In this document: positions 49,001 to 61,400 of the stretch, piece after piece
How positions within the stretch are numbered: position 1 is the stretch's first letter
Layout: each line of letters starts with the position of its first letter
Made by a program: the position numbers and the translations under genes
NCBI GenBank assembly: GCA_016758965.1
Contig: JAEPRB010000057.1
Span: forward strand, 124,001 to 188,000
Direction of reading: 5' to 3'
DNA: 64,000 bases
From: Circinella minor
Taxonomy: Eukaryota > Mucoromycota > Mucoromycetes > Mucorales > Lichtheimiaceae
The notes under the pieces: model-generated
Database searches by the model: none
Seen by the model: the letters and a program-made list of their open reading frames with translations, nothing else
Told to the model about the DNA's origin: nothing

Positions 49001-52000
49001 GAGTTGAAGTAAGTACCCATGAATTGATAACAATAGAATTAAATCGAGATGTACGAGTCACATTCGAGGGCTCATGGGGTTCTGCACTTGAAGTAGTAAA
49101 ATTGTTGGCTATTGGTATAAAATCCGGATGTCGGTAAACGTATCGAACGGCCATTTGTAGAACAATTAACAAAGTGTCCGTGGTCTCTTTATCAACGGCT
49201 ACAAAACAATCTATTGAAACGAACTCAATTAATTACTCGAAAATGTACCCGCGTACGTAGGCATCATGTGTTATTTATTACCTAAACTTTTTTCCAGTAA
49301 TAAGTTTACAATCTCTTGTAAGGATAAGTCAATCTAACAAAAACAGGAAAACAGGAAAACAGATTAAAAGAATTAGTTAGAGTACAGATTTTCTTATCTT
49401 TTTGGCTTAACTCGATGACATTTGTAGATAATGTATTATTGAATCTATAGATAGATAACCTTCTTCAAATGCTTGAAAAACACAATATCAGTATCTTTTG
49501 GAGCAAATTCTTCATCGTTGGTTTGGTATATTCCATACAGCACTAAATCATATATTTGGTAATATAAAATTCGAATATGGCACTTCCATGCTCTGACGTG
49601 TTCTCCCATTTCAGTGTACGATTTAGCAAGTAGAGAAAGCATTTCACATAACTCACTCGATCGATTCTGGGTGTCTTGAAGCTTGTTTTCTACTGCATCT
49701 GATAGTTCCTCAATGATTGCGCTGTACTCCTTATTCACAAACTTGGTCTTCGCCGAAAGCATGTACTTACCCATTTCTAATGACTTTAGTTTCTTTCGGA
49801 TAGTATCCAAGCTTAATATACCATCATATCGACTATGATATATAAAAGAGTATATTAATTTACACATATCCATACTCTAAAAAAACCATTCATCATATAT
49901 ATATTATCATATACCATTTAAGATCTATTGTAATATTCTTTGCTAATTGCTGATCTAGTATTTTTTCACATCGAGTATACCATTCAAATGCTTTATCAAC
50001 TTCATTTTTACATTGTGCTACCTTGCCACGAATGAACCAGTATCGGAGCATTATCTCTCCAGTATTCGCCTGCTCATTATCCAGTTCTTCAAATTGAGTG
50101 CTTGACAAGAATAATCCGGAAATTTGGCGTAACATAGATCGTTCCAAGATCCCAACCCAAGCATCGGATACTCCAATAAATTTTTGAACCGCTGCTTTCT
50201 CGGCATGTTTGACCGCATTTGATTTTTTTCTAGTCGATGAACTAGACGAGTAGTTTTCCAAGGAAATGTGAATCATATTGATAAGCTTGTCTACCATGCG
50301 TTCCGTGATCTGAAGTACCAACTAAATTTATTGATAAGATATATAGATAACAAGTTATTCATTTGGTTCTTTTCTGTTTAATTACATGTATGTATGTTAC
50401 CTTCACTGTGGTTTTTTTTTGTGAATGACCAATCGAGTCATTCTCATTGAAAAGATATTGCTCCACAAAATCGCATCCAAGTAAATTGATTGCATCAACA
50501 AAAAGATCTGCTGTGTTGGAATCAATGTCGTATTGAATATCTTGTTCCAACATGTTTAATGCAGTTTGAAGCACGCTGTCCATGACGCCCAAATTCTCAT
50601 TGTTCAGTGTATCAATTAAATTTAATACAGTTGCTTCTTCTACGGGCCGATTGACCTGTTTATTAATAACTGACCGTTCGAAAATAGGATATTGAGAAAT
50701 ATTATTGCTTTCTACCGGCGTAGATGATGATGCTGACAATGACATGTCAATACCATTGCTATATATATGTAGACAAGAATCATTGTTTAGCACCATCTCT
50801 CTTTGTATCTTCACCAGCCAAAAAAGAAAAAAAAATACAGTTTAACTTACCCTGACCGTGTATTATCATAATCCCAAGCATATCGCTTACTCAACTCTTC
50901 TACTTTTTTATCAAACCATTTCCAAAATGCAACCATTGCTGAATCATCAAAAGGAAGTGCAATAGGTGCATGCCATGGCTGCTGACGTTTGATATCCGAA
51001 ACTTCTGCTAATGTATTGAAAACATCTTGTATTGATTGTGAAAGTTGATCTTCCTCATTAAGCATCTTGCGTCGTGAAGTTTCTTCATTCTCGATCTTCT
51101 CCTTTTGTCGTTTGGATGTTCTAATATGTGTTTTTTTCAATAAAAAAATAGTGTTTCACTAGTAAGATAAGTTAAATAAATAAATAAAAATGTACCTTAA
51201 TGTGGCCCGTTTATCTTCAGATTCTGATTCATCCTCTTTATCATTTTCTTCAATGCTTTCAGTGGAACGTTTCCGTTTCACAGATAAACTCATTCGTTCA
51301 TATTGTTGATTGCTGGAATTTTCTTTGTCTTCTATTTTTGTATTTTGAGTACTAGAAGCTTGTGAATTATCACGATTATTTAAAGCGTCAGGTCTTTTTC
51401 GATCTTCGTCATCATCATCATCATCATCGTCATCCATACTAAGATCAATTACAATTTTAGAACCTGAGACACTCTCTTCTTGGATATTTTGTGCGTTTTC
51501 TGTCGTATCACTGGTTACTGCTGATGATGGCAAATAAGAATTTTTTACCACTTGATCCACGTTTATCATCTGAACATCTTGATCGGCACTCTCCTTTTTG
51601 GTAGGTTCCGGAAAATGACTTATTTTATCCGCTAATAACTGTCTCTCCGTGTTTTTTTCTTGCTGGTTCTCAGTGATATCCATTGTCTGTCGTTGATTTT
51701 GCGGTGATTCTAACATTATGTCATCATCATCGTCTATGTTTGAACTTTGATTTATCTGTCGATTATCCTCCGTGTGGCAAATGTTATCCCGAGCAGTAAC
51801 ATCGATATGTATTGAACGGTTAATAGTTGGTACGTCATGATACAGAGGATTTTCACTAAAATAGTATTTTTAATACATCCGTCATAATTTACTCTTTTCA
51901 ATAGGTGCTGCTCATCTCATATACATACTCGTTGTCTGTGCTTGTAAGTTCATCATATTTTTCCATAAGAGTTTTTAACAATGTTGCCCAACGAACTTTG

Positions 52001-53197
52001 GACAGTTTAATACGAAGTCGATCAATCGTTTTTATATCACTTATCACTCTCGAAGAATTCATTTTTTTCTCCAATTTAGCAAGCAATGGCCATCCATGAT
52101 AATGTTGTGAAGCCAACGCCATGTAAGATTCACAAAGTTCATAATCCCCAATATCTACAAGTACCTATTATATGTATTTCAAAGTATATCCTGGTAAACA
52201 TCTTTTTCATTGACTACAATAGAGTAAGCGATCTTTCCTTACTTGACATAGTCCCTCAAGACATCGCCACTGTATTGGTGATATACGTCCTGACAAAATT
52301 ATTTGTTCAAGCTCATTCCAAAAGTTCAAAATAGAACCCGTATTTTCATTGAAAACATCTTCATCAAATTGATCTGGGTATTTTTCACGTATAGCAATGA
52401 CATATAGTCCATGTTCATATGCCAGACGTGCAAGCCGATTATTCTTCGTAGCATAGGCGAGTTCTCCAACGCGGTACCATAATGTTTGTTCACTTTCATC
52501 AATATCCAATGCCTAAATAAACTTTAGAGTCGTGCAAAAATATAAAAGAAAACAAAAAAGTCATTCAGTTTGTAAAATTTTTTCTTACCATCAAATAGTA
52601 TTTAATTGCTTCTTTTCCTTTATCCTTATCTTGAGAACAACCTCTGTCAAATTCATCTTTTAAAAGCACTGCGTAGTTCTTATAAACAAGGAACCGTAAC
52701 ATCACCAACGAGGAATTTGTCATTGTTAAGTTTTGATTGGAATCCTTTTTTTTTTGAGTAAAAAACAGAGAAATAAAATATTAACTACAAAACTTGTTTG
52801 TTCCAGCAGATTTTTTCTTTAAAAAAAAGAACACGAGATATAAATATATACTGTTGTTTCAGGTCCATTTTCAACGAGGTCATCATTAATAATTCTTTCA
52901 TAAATTTGCTTAGCTTCATTCAAGCGACCTTTTTGATGAAGTTGAAGTGCTTGTTGATATAGTTTTAAAAATTGCTCGATCTAATCATTCGAAAAAAAGG
53001 TTAATATTACGTCAAAAGTAGAAAACTATTTTTATTAGTTACGAAATAAAGCTACTACTTGCTTGTATTTCGGAGGGATCTGTTTCTGGTATAACTACGC
53101 CCTTATTAAGAGTTGCCCAGTGGATCTGCAATGAAAGGAACTGATGTTAATGACCGCATCAAAAAACACAATGTTATATTAAATGCATAGATACCAT
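46088..53197 (-). CDS. HIR3: HIR3/CABIN1 homologue, TPR subunit of the HIR histone H3.3/H4 chaperone complex
   Basis: Twenty-three coding exons splice in frame to 1776 residues: 53197-53195, 53125-53063, 52980-52852, 52744-52589, 52512-52243, 52164-51929, 51855-51196, 51120-50851, 50800-50401, 50321-49915, 49874-49460, 49333-49282, 49210-48875, 48791-48682, 48606-48414, 48321-48184, 48107-47986, 47888-47748, 47641-47343, 47263-47080, 46970-46689, 46625-46501, 46427-46088. The start MIHWATLNKG parallels CABIN1 MIRIAALN; TPR-like helices follow (LYQQALQLHQKGRLNEAKQIYE; LWYRVGELAYATKNNRLARLAYEHGL). Later hallmarks are CYHCLYGV, FQIFWLQGR, NPYDMSGWAELGHCYA, and near the end DPYDILLDRL, ILYHVYNQPEAAKKELLELFSLRSNSK and RPGRFFEYVHQSTLLLIEL. 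HIR deposits histones outside S phase and represses histone genes; Hir3/CABIN1 is its large scaffold. An acidic, Lys-rich disordered block lies about residues 285-520. Exon 1 holds only ATG and intron 2 is probably GC-AG. Confidence 0.9.
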
Positions 53198-53505
53198 GAA
53201 GAAATAATACCCAGGGAAAAAAAAGAGACAATAGATTCTCGTGTAATGCATTTTTACTATTTGTGACTAATTTCTTGTATCATCCAACCAATAAGAAATC
53301 ACTATTCCTAATTAATATCAAGCTCATAAGAAATCCTTACAACAATACTTTATAACAAGAGATTCTTATACATTACCATAATACAAGATAACCTTATGAA
53401 TTACCAAGTTATCAAATATAGTTGCCAAGAATTATGATTGTTAGAAATATATAAATACCATTAGTTTTTGTTTGAAATAAAGAATTATTCTATTATCTTT
53501 TATTA
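53198..53505. other. Gap upstream of the HIR3 start codon
   Basis: AT-rich, with a TATAAATA box at about 53451-53458 and AATAAAG near 53477. I see no gene. It must include the HIR3 promoter, and the neighbouring MITE sits about 310 bp from the start codon. Confidence 0.45.
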
Positions 53506-53975
53506 CAGGATTTTTCCAAATTATTTGCGCTGAACTAAATTAATTTTGCGCCAATAAGAAAGGGAATTTTTGCGTCACATATAAAATTATTTTGCGTTGT
53601 CTGGGGAATAATTTTGCGTTAGTAATTTTGCGCCAATGATTATGCGTTCCTGTTTTTGCGTCAAAATATTTACTTCCTTGCTGTTTATAGCTTATTTTTA
53701 TTGTTCTTCTTAAAGTGGTTCATATGGAATTTATTCATGAGAATTGTTAATGAAATATTGGTTAATATCTTCCCTGCTGAGGCATTAGAGAATATTAAGT
53801 GCTTGGATGTAAATGCTTCAGCGCAAAAAATTAGGCGCAAAATCATTGGCACAAAATTACTAACGCAAAATTATTCCCCAGACAACGCAAAATGATTTTA
53901 TATGTGACGCAAAATTCCCTTTCTTATTGGCGCAAAATTAATTTAGTTCAGCGCAAATAATTTGGAAAAATCCTG
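53506..53975. mobile_element. 470-bp palindromic MITE with TTTTGCG repeats, TA-flanked
   Basis: Inverted ends CAGGATTTTTCCAAATTATTTGCGC (53506 onward) and its complement ending at 53975 are flanked by TA at 53504-53505 and 53976-53977, the Tc1/mariner-type target duplication. Both arms (about 150 bp each) repeat the motif TTTTGCGYC or AATTTTGCGTTA several times, so each arm is itself a degenerate tandem array. The centre (about 53665-53805) is unique AT-rich sequence without a transposase. It lies in the promoter side of HIR3. Confidence 0.78.
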
Positions 53976-53977
53976 TA

Positions 53978-54781
53978 TATCTTATTTCTGTATTATTACT
54001 CTATTTTATATCCCAACTTATATCTTTTTTTTTTGTATATATAACCAGGTGAGGTTAAATTTTATTACAATAGTAGTCACACGTATGATAAGAGAACACC
54101 AGTGGCACGCAGATTTCTCAGCTAAAATTTATGAAATAAAAGGTTATAAATTCTAAATCAGCAGGTTATAATAACCCTAATGGGTTACCCATTTGACCCA
54201 TTTAAAAATTCATCCACCGACCCCTTTTGGGTGGGGCTGCAATATAAGCATATATGCCAGCTATCTTCTATGCTGCTTCAACTTACCTCAACCACTTTTT
54301 GTAATTATATAGATACTGACTCTAATATTAATACCAGGATATTTTTTTGCGCATATTAATTATATACTGAATCGAAATATTAGCTTTTAACTTGGCTGAA
54401 TTTATATTATAATATACTCTTCGTGCTGGCTATATGACTCAAAATGTAGTGTAGATTTATTTAAACAAATATTGTTTAAATCGTATACGTTGAAATTTAT
54501 TTATTTTATTAATGACGAAATTAAATTGAACACACGCTGATTGCAGCTTATTGCTCTCATCTGTTCACAAAGAGAGGAACTGAAAAACCTGCAAGGATGC
54601 AGGAAAAAGGTGTATGTAAAGCTACAGTAAATAGATCATCAATGAAGGGGAGGAGTGAATGGGGTGACTAATGTAGAATAAAAGATAGTAAGATAATAAT
54701 GTAAAAGTATGAGTGAGAGAGGAAATATGTCAAAAGAAATGAGAAGAATTTGTTTGGTTGTTTGGTTTGGTTTTTTTTTCG
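53978..54781. other. Repeat-border region, no gene
   Basis: AT-rich sequence with GGGT/ACCC-rich text near 54172-54236 (GGTTATAATAACCC-like palindrome, CCCATTTGACCCATTT). No coding signature. Confidence 0.4.
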
Positions 54782-55495
54782 TTATAAATTTAAAAGAGGT
54801 GTATGTGGTACAAGTGGTGGTTCAGTCCATTGTAGTAATAAATGTCCAAATTGATTTTTTGCTGGTGAAGGGGTGGTATAATAATCAGGACGGCAAGTAC
54901 GGTGTAGTTGGTGCAGAATGTAGCAGAGTTTCGGCCAGATGATTTTCCAATAGACATGTTTTTGGTGTGATGTTGGAGGTGTTTTGGGGAGTCGGTTGAG
55001 AATAAAAGAAACAGGGTCGCTGATGTTTTTAGAGATTGATAAAAAAGTATGGACCCGATGACAGGAAAGTAAGTGTTGTTTAGATAGTCGGGTTGTTTGG
55101 TGACAATTAGGACATGGTTGTTGTTGGTGATTAGTGCTCCAACCTAGGCGGTGGTAAATACATAAATTACGTTCTGTAGATGTCATGGGCAGCCATAAAA
55201 TTGGGTCAATTCCCAATCGCTGACAGCACTGATTTAGTAATTTACTGTTCTGGCATTGGCAGCATTGTATGTGTGTGCTTTTAAGATGTTCTTTGACGGC
55301 TGTTTTTAGATCACTTTTGTTACCATGGTGTGGTCTAATTGTGTTGTTGTATCTAGTGATTGCTAAGTTTTATTTTTTCTAATGACTGAAGTCCAGGAAT
55401 GAAGACCTTTTGTTTGGCGAGCATGAGGTAATAAGGTGGGGAATAAAGCATCATCAGGCATATGATATGAACGAAATATAAGCTTTGCTTGTAAG
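54782..55495 (-). pseudogene. LINE-type retrotransposon fragment (C-terminal zinc-knuckle region of the reverse-transcriptase ORF)
   Basis: The frame at 55216-54782 encodes NLCIYHRLGWSTN..PCPNCHQTTRLSKQHLLSCHRVH, the CCHC-type tail with a conserved H..L..C ending that follows the reverse transcriptase in LINEs of Mucorales. Upstream, 55495-55370 in another frame reads LIFRSYHMPDDALFPTLLPHARQTKGLHSW, and 55260-55217 reads NQCCQRLGIDPILW, so at least one frameshift and stops separate the parts. The reverse-transcriptase and endonuclease domains are missing. It is a truncated, decayed copy. Confidence 0.6.
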
Positions 55496-57163
55496 GTTAA
55501 ATCGTATATAGTAATTGTTTTAACATAAGTAAAGATATATTAATCAAACAATGATAAATGGAGATAATATGAAATGATATAAACCCAAAATTATAGAAGA
55601 TGGGGTATTTCTGGGAGATGAATGTATATGTATGTTCAAACAATGACATACCGAACTTGAATAAATATATCAAGAACACTATTAATCAAAACCAATGTAT
55701 ATACGTAACTAATTACAAATTAAAATAAATAACCCGAAAGTTGAAATAGTTTATAACGTATTATTACTTTTATCTTATGAGTTTTTTTTCAAACATTCGA
55801 ATATGATTAAAGGATTTCTTCTTATTTTATTATGTTGTATTTATCTATTTATAAATTATCTAAATTATGCTCTATTGTTTCTTAATATGTATGCTTCGCC
55901 AATTAGTTTTGAATATTTCTTTTTTTATGTCGTTGAACAAATAAATATCATAAAAGTGTCATACTATATATCATGTAAATATAGAGATAAACATAAAATA
56001 ATTATAGTAAAATATGTAACAAGGAGAATAAAAAACTGGAATGAAAAAATCAATAAAACATAGCTGTAAAAACAGAAGTTAGAGTAAGAGCGTGATACAA
56101 AAAAAACATGATAATAGTAAAGGTGTCTAAGGTATAGACATAATATAACTTATATAAAAGAATTATAAAATGAATGTAAAATAAATAACAAATAGCTTTT
56201 AAATGACATACATAAAAAAAAAACTATGATAGTTTAAATCATATTATATGCCCCATCCGTTCAAGTTATGTCGAATGACTTATCCGAGAAAGAGAGAAAT
56301 AAATAATGGTGCAGTTTTTATAATCAGCAAAGTTGACTGATCAAGTGGCCAGAGAAAAGAGTTTATTTGAAAGAGTATGCTAATTGTTGTTAAACAAGAA
56401 GGGGAGCAAATTATCCTGACTTTACTAAATGTTTGACCATAATTATATCTTTAATTCTAACCGAGTTCAAGTAAAAATGGATCTAATACAGTAGACTCTT
56501 GGTTTTGCAACTTGACACTTCAAAAAAGTCGAAGAGGGAAGTAGGGTTTCCCAATTGGTGGGGTTGGATATTTAGTAGTTTTAATTATTATAGGGGCAGT
56601 TCTGGTCTAAATACTATATATACATCTACTTTTCTTTATTAATGTATTAAATACACTATAATTTTTCCTCAATAGACATTAGTTGATATACCTTCCAATT
56701 TGCAATTCGCAAGGTTTATCAAGTATTTGATGACACTTCAAAAAAAAAGTTGCGAAACTCAGGGCTTTCAATTGGCGGGAATGCAAAAATTGGGGGTCTG
56801 CCATACTGAGTTAAGTCTAATCCACTCCACCTGTCAATTTAAATAAAAAAAAGTAAAGTCAAATCTAATGTCAAATGAATACCAAAGTGAATCCAGAGTT
56901 ACCAATGAATATTCTTTATCTTTTCTAACAATTTGTAACAATTCCCCCTTCATGTGTTTTTTTTTTACTTTTATTTGATTATTTTTCATTCTTATTATTT
57001 GATTATTTTTGATAAACTATCCTTTACTATTCTTATGTACTAGTGGTTTCCGCATAAAAGAACAGAAACTTGAACTCTCAGTTTGGTAGTATTAAATTTT
57101 ATTGATACAAACAGACACCCAAGTCTTGTTTATTTTTATCATAAGTATTATTTTAATTATTTA
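55496..57163. other. AT-rich repeat region, no gene
   Basis: No credible coding gene; open frames are strings of Ile, Tyr and Phe. It includes a degenerate inverted-repeat element (56489-56808, separate entry). Confidence 0.45.
56489..56808. repeat. Degenerate inverted-repeat element with CAGTA ends
   Basis: The left end CAGTAGACTCTTGGTTTTGCAACTT and the complement of the right end CAGTATGGCAGACCCCCAATTTTTGCA share CAGTA, GAC and TTTTGCA; both ends also hold GACACTTCAAAAA and CCAATTG(G/A) blocks. Left flank is TA; the right flank is mutated. It resembles an old Tc1/pogo-type MITE of about 320 bp. Confidence 0.4.
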
Positions 57164-57292
57164 CTAGCAACCCTTCCTCGCTTCGCTCGGATAAATGAGC
57201 CCCTTCGCTTCGCTTCGGGTCATTTAGCGGTTTGCGTCGCAAAGGGGGTTCCCCCCTTTGACCCCTAACGGCGCTTCGCGCCTTGTAGCAAC
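57164..57292. repeat. GC-rich repeat cluster (GCTTCGC palindromic type)
   Basis: An abrupt 125-bp GC-rich island in very AT-rich DNA. It has CTTCGCTTCGCTTCGGG, a stem AAATGAnCC/GGnnTCATTT, an AAAGGGGG/CCCCCTTT stem and GGCGCTTCGCGCC, all potential hairpins, and the direct repeat TAGCAAC at both edges (57165-57171 and about 57286-57292). Such GC clusters are known in fungal organelle genomes, and similar text occurs in fungal nuclear repeats; on the minus strand it ends GGGTTGCTAGT, like a Helitron 3' end. Not a gene. Confidence 0.55.
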
Positions 57293-58497
57293 GATATTCA
57301 AAGCTGTATAATCCTTTTTGAGATAAAAAAAATATATATCAGATATTAGTGTAAAAAATCACAAATAATAATAATAATAATGTCATGAATCAATCAAACC
57401 ACGTTTGAAAATATATTATACATATATGGTATGACATCCAGAAAAAAATCAATCGACACTTTTGTTTTGAACCGTTCTGAACTTCTTATTAAATTTTCTG
57501 TAGTATGTGAAGAAACATATATATTATCTTGATACATTATCTGTACTTGTTTGTCATGTTTTATTAGTTTTAACTCAGTCATATTTCCTTTTTTGTGTAG
57601 TAGTAAGTTTTACTAATAAAATTTCCTTTTTTGTGTAAAAATTGTTACTTTAATAATATAGATTTTTTTGTACTTAAGAGCTATTTTATTCGATTTTCCC
57701 TGTTTACGTAGCTCTATTAACGTCGAAGGCCTTGATACCAACATAACATAGCACTAGTTATAGGAAAAACTAAATGCATTTGTAGGTGAAATCGAATCCA
57801 ATTCGATGTGAAGTCAAACCTAGTTACAAGGATTAATAATAGTAGTAAAATACTTTTAATAAAGTCATTGCAGATAATATAATAATAATAATGAAAATAA
57901 TAATGAAAATGATGGTAATAATAAGAGAATAAAGTGGTGATAATAATAATAATAAAAAAAATACTTCTAACAATAAAAGTTGTTGCTAATAATAAAAAAG
58001 AATCACAATAATGATAATAGTAGTGAAAGAGATTGCAAATAATAACAATGATAGCAAAAAAAGATATTGAGAAGAGCACTAATAATGCTAAAAATATTGA
58101 GAATATAAAAATAGGAGTGAAAAAGAGATTGAGAATAGTGATAACAATATAAAAAGAGATTGAAAGAGTGATGTAGCAATAGAAAAGAGAATAAGAATAG
58201 TGAAAATACTAGTAGAAAAGAGATTGATGAGGTTGGTTATGATAGTAGTAGAGAAGAGGTTGAAATTGATGATGATGATACCAGTAAAATACTACTGATG
58301 ATAAAGTATTGCTGATAATATAAAATGATAACAATAATGAAAAGAAAGAGAGTTTTTTCTTAAATGAAAATAAGGGTTGTGTTTGAGAAGAAGTATAGAA
58401 GTGAAAGTAGACAAGGAATAAAATGAAAAAGAGATTGATAATAATAGTGCTAGTAACAATAATAAAAAAGAAAGAGAAAGAAAAACTGACGTACGAA
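57293..58497. other. Low-complexity region (AAT/GATAATAAT microsatellite)
   Basis: From about 57870 to 58490 the DNA is a long degenerate AATAATAATGA/GAGATTGA-type repeat, poor in C on the plus strand. A 62-codon minus frame at 57394-57582 has ordinary composition but no recognised family. No gene called. Confidence 0.5.
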
Positions 58498-61400
58498 TTA
58501 CAATTCAAATTCCTGGCCAGCAGGAAGTTCGTCTTGCAATTCGGCATAGCCTTCTTCTCCGTGTATCTCACTGTGGATGCGTAACAAGAGCTCAGATAAA
58601 TCTATCATGAATGCATCTTCAGGTAGAACTTTATGTTCATCTTCTTCATCATGATCTTCATCTTCTTGATCACTTGAATAATCTTCTTCGGCTATCATGC
58701 TTTCTTCATTAAATGGAAATCCATTTATCTTATAAAAAAAATGTTTGGCATCTGCCAGTTTATGCTCAATTAAACATTTATATGCAACTCCTCGCTCTTC
58801 AGTTTCTTTCGCCTTCAACAATCTTCTACATCTCCGAGCTGCATATAAATTTAATTCTCTTGCCTCATCCTAAAAAAAGTATCAATTGTTAATTACTTGT
58901 ACTACGCTATTACTTATATGGTATTGTCAATAATAATGCTCGTAATGTATTTACCTCCAACAATCTAACCTCCTCATCAGCACATAACTGCCTCGAGTAT
59001 TCACGTAACGCACCAAAGTCAAGCCTGCTACTCGTGTCATATTCCCAAAATGTACTTTCCAATGATTTGATCTCATTGAATACCACGTCAGGAAAATTTG
59101 GGTCTAATTCCTTGCATGCGTTGTTATAATCATTAAGGATTTTCTTTGCCTTTGCTGTTGCATTATTGGCAGATCTTATAATTTGAGTGCTTGTGTTATG
59201 CCCTTTATTACATCAATAAATCGATTAGCTCACATACTTTTTAAAAATAAAAATGAGAAAGATATGCAGTATTTCTTTTACCTAATTTTCCTGAACGATG
59301 GAGGACATCTTTGAGAATATTTTGACTTGTAACAATTGCTTTTAGTTTTTTTTTAAATTATTGCAGGTTCTTTCTATGAGATTTTTTTTTTACTTTTTTA
59401 AAGTCATCGCAATCTTGGGACCATCTTTCATCTTCTTTCATCTTCTTCTTCTTTTCGATTTTCTTGATCTCCAAACAAGCTTTTCTATATGAAGCATTGT
59501 CAACGGCTTTAAATGCATTACATATTGTTTCTAAAGCATCTTCAGGAGATAATACTTATTGACTTGCTGTTGCAAGAGCGTTCCTAGTTATTATTTATAA
59601 GTGATTAGATATTGATGACAATAAACGTGGCAACAATGCCATGCTGAAAGATACTTACTGAGCTTTATAAAATGTTTCTAGATAATGAACGTATTGTTCA
59701 TCTAGTTTTTGTTGCTCTGACTGTTGATCAACAGATGCCAGCTGAATTGACTGGATAAATTTATTCCATGCAAATTCAAATTCTTCATTTGTCATAGATA
59801 TTTTCATTCTTCGTAGTTCTTCACCTGATTTTCTCTTTACGTCTTCAGCATGTTTACGGCGTCGGGCTAGTCATGATGCTAACAATATAACATCAAAAGT
59901 AAGCTTTAATATTTACTCATATATATATATATTATATATGATAATAAACTTACGTAAATCATTGATGCGTATTTTTTTGAAATGCGTAATTGCATGACAA
60001 AGTGTCAAAATACGATTCTTTGCGCTCATTTGACATGACATAGTTACGTAATGCGAGAGATATCACCATAATCGCTCCATTCCTTTAATATAAAATTTAC
60101 AATGTAAATGTGTGAACAAAAGAGACGCATTATTACATTTATTTTGCTTTACCTTCACCATCTGTAAGACCTAAGCCTTTCATATAACGTGGGTTATATT
60201 GAACTTGACATTGCATTGAATGAGCATAAGCGTGAAAAACACTGACAGCAAAATTTGTATCATCACCTCGAAGTTCTTCAAAAGAAGACTAAATAGTTAT
60301 AGTATTTGTATATTAGTAAGTATATTTTTTACATGCTACATATTTTTTAGTTAGTTTATCAGACTATGACTTACTTTAATGGAATTTTTTATTCGACAAC
60401 AGATGTCGTACATGATTGTATTTATTTTTCCACCTGGATATTTAAGAAGAGCATGTAAGACAGCAAGAGCATACTTGAACCTATAACACAAAATTGTGTT
60501 GTATTACATATATTACTATTAGTAAGACTATTATGTTACATGAAAAACGTATTCTTTTCTTGTTTTTGCTTAATTCATACTTTTCACCGGATTGAAATAT
60601 ATTTGTGAATTCTAATGGAACATCATGACGTGCACAAATACTACCTACCAGCCCACTTTCATGATAACGAGCGTTACCATATGAAGCGTTTGTGGTGGCT
60701 TTGAAGTTGCTTTCACACTCATTAGTACCGGGCTGCTCTTGGTCATTTTCATACCTTTCTTGATATCTATCAGCAGAGAAAAATTCTTCATTAGTGTATT
60801 TCTTATCATCATTTGCTTTCAATTTTCGTCGCTTAAGTTGCATGTTCCCATCTAAGGCAATAAACATACGATCCTAATACACGTGTTTATATTCCATATA
60901 TTAGTATACTCCAGGTTTATAGCATGATATATAGATAAAAAAAGAGGCTGTTTTTCTTCAGTTTACCATGGGACATGCAGGACAGCCTTTCTCTTCTTGA
61001 GTTCATATATTTTGGTGGATGTGGTTTTCAATGATAGCAATCATTTCTAAATAAGTAAAATAGGTTTTTCCTATATTTTTTCGTAATGTTTCGCTATACT
61101 ATAAGATAATGTTCACATAGGAATATCAGTAACATATTTAATAAAAGAGTATCATTACTTGAGTACATATACTATACTAACTTTATAGCTAAAAATATCA
61201 GAAAGAGTGCTTCTGAATGCTTGCACGGTAGTTTGTCCATATCCCCTTAGTTTCGAGTAAAACTCTAACAATGAGAGATGAAATGCCATTGACGGACGGG
61301 TTGGCGAGGCAGCGAGTAAATTATGTGCCATCAAGGCGATGGGCTCTTCTTTATGGCAATCTACACAGTAAGGAATTTGCTGACCTTTGATAATACCTAA

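Noticed and set aside
53220..53510. Possible solo LTR (TATAAATA, AATAAAG, ending TTACA)
   Set aside because: No matching TG start or target duplication could be found, and its end overlaps the start of the TA-flanked MITE.
57083..57268. 61-codon frame ending LRFASGHLAVCVAKGVPPFDP
   Set aside because: It is the translation of the GC-rich repeat cluster; similar text recurs in fungal genomes as repeat-derived hypothetical proteins.
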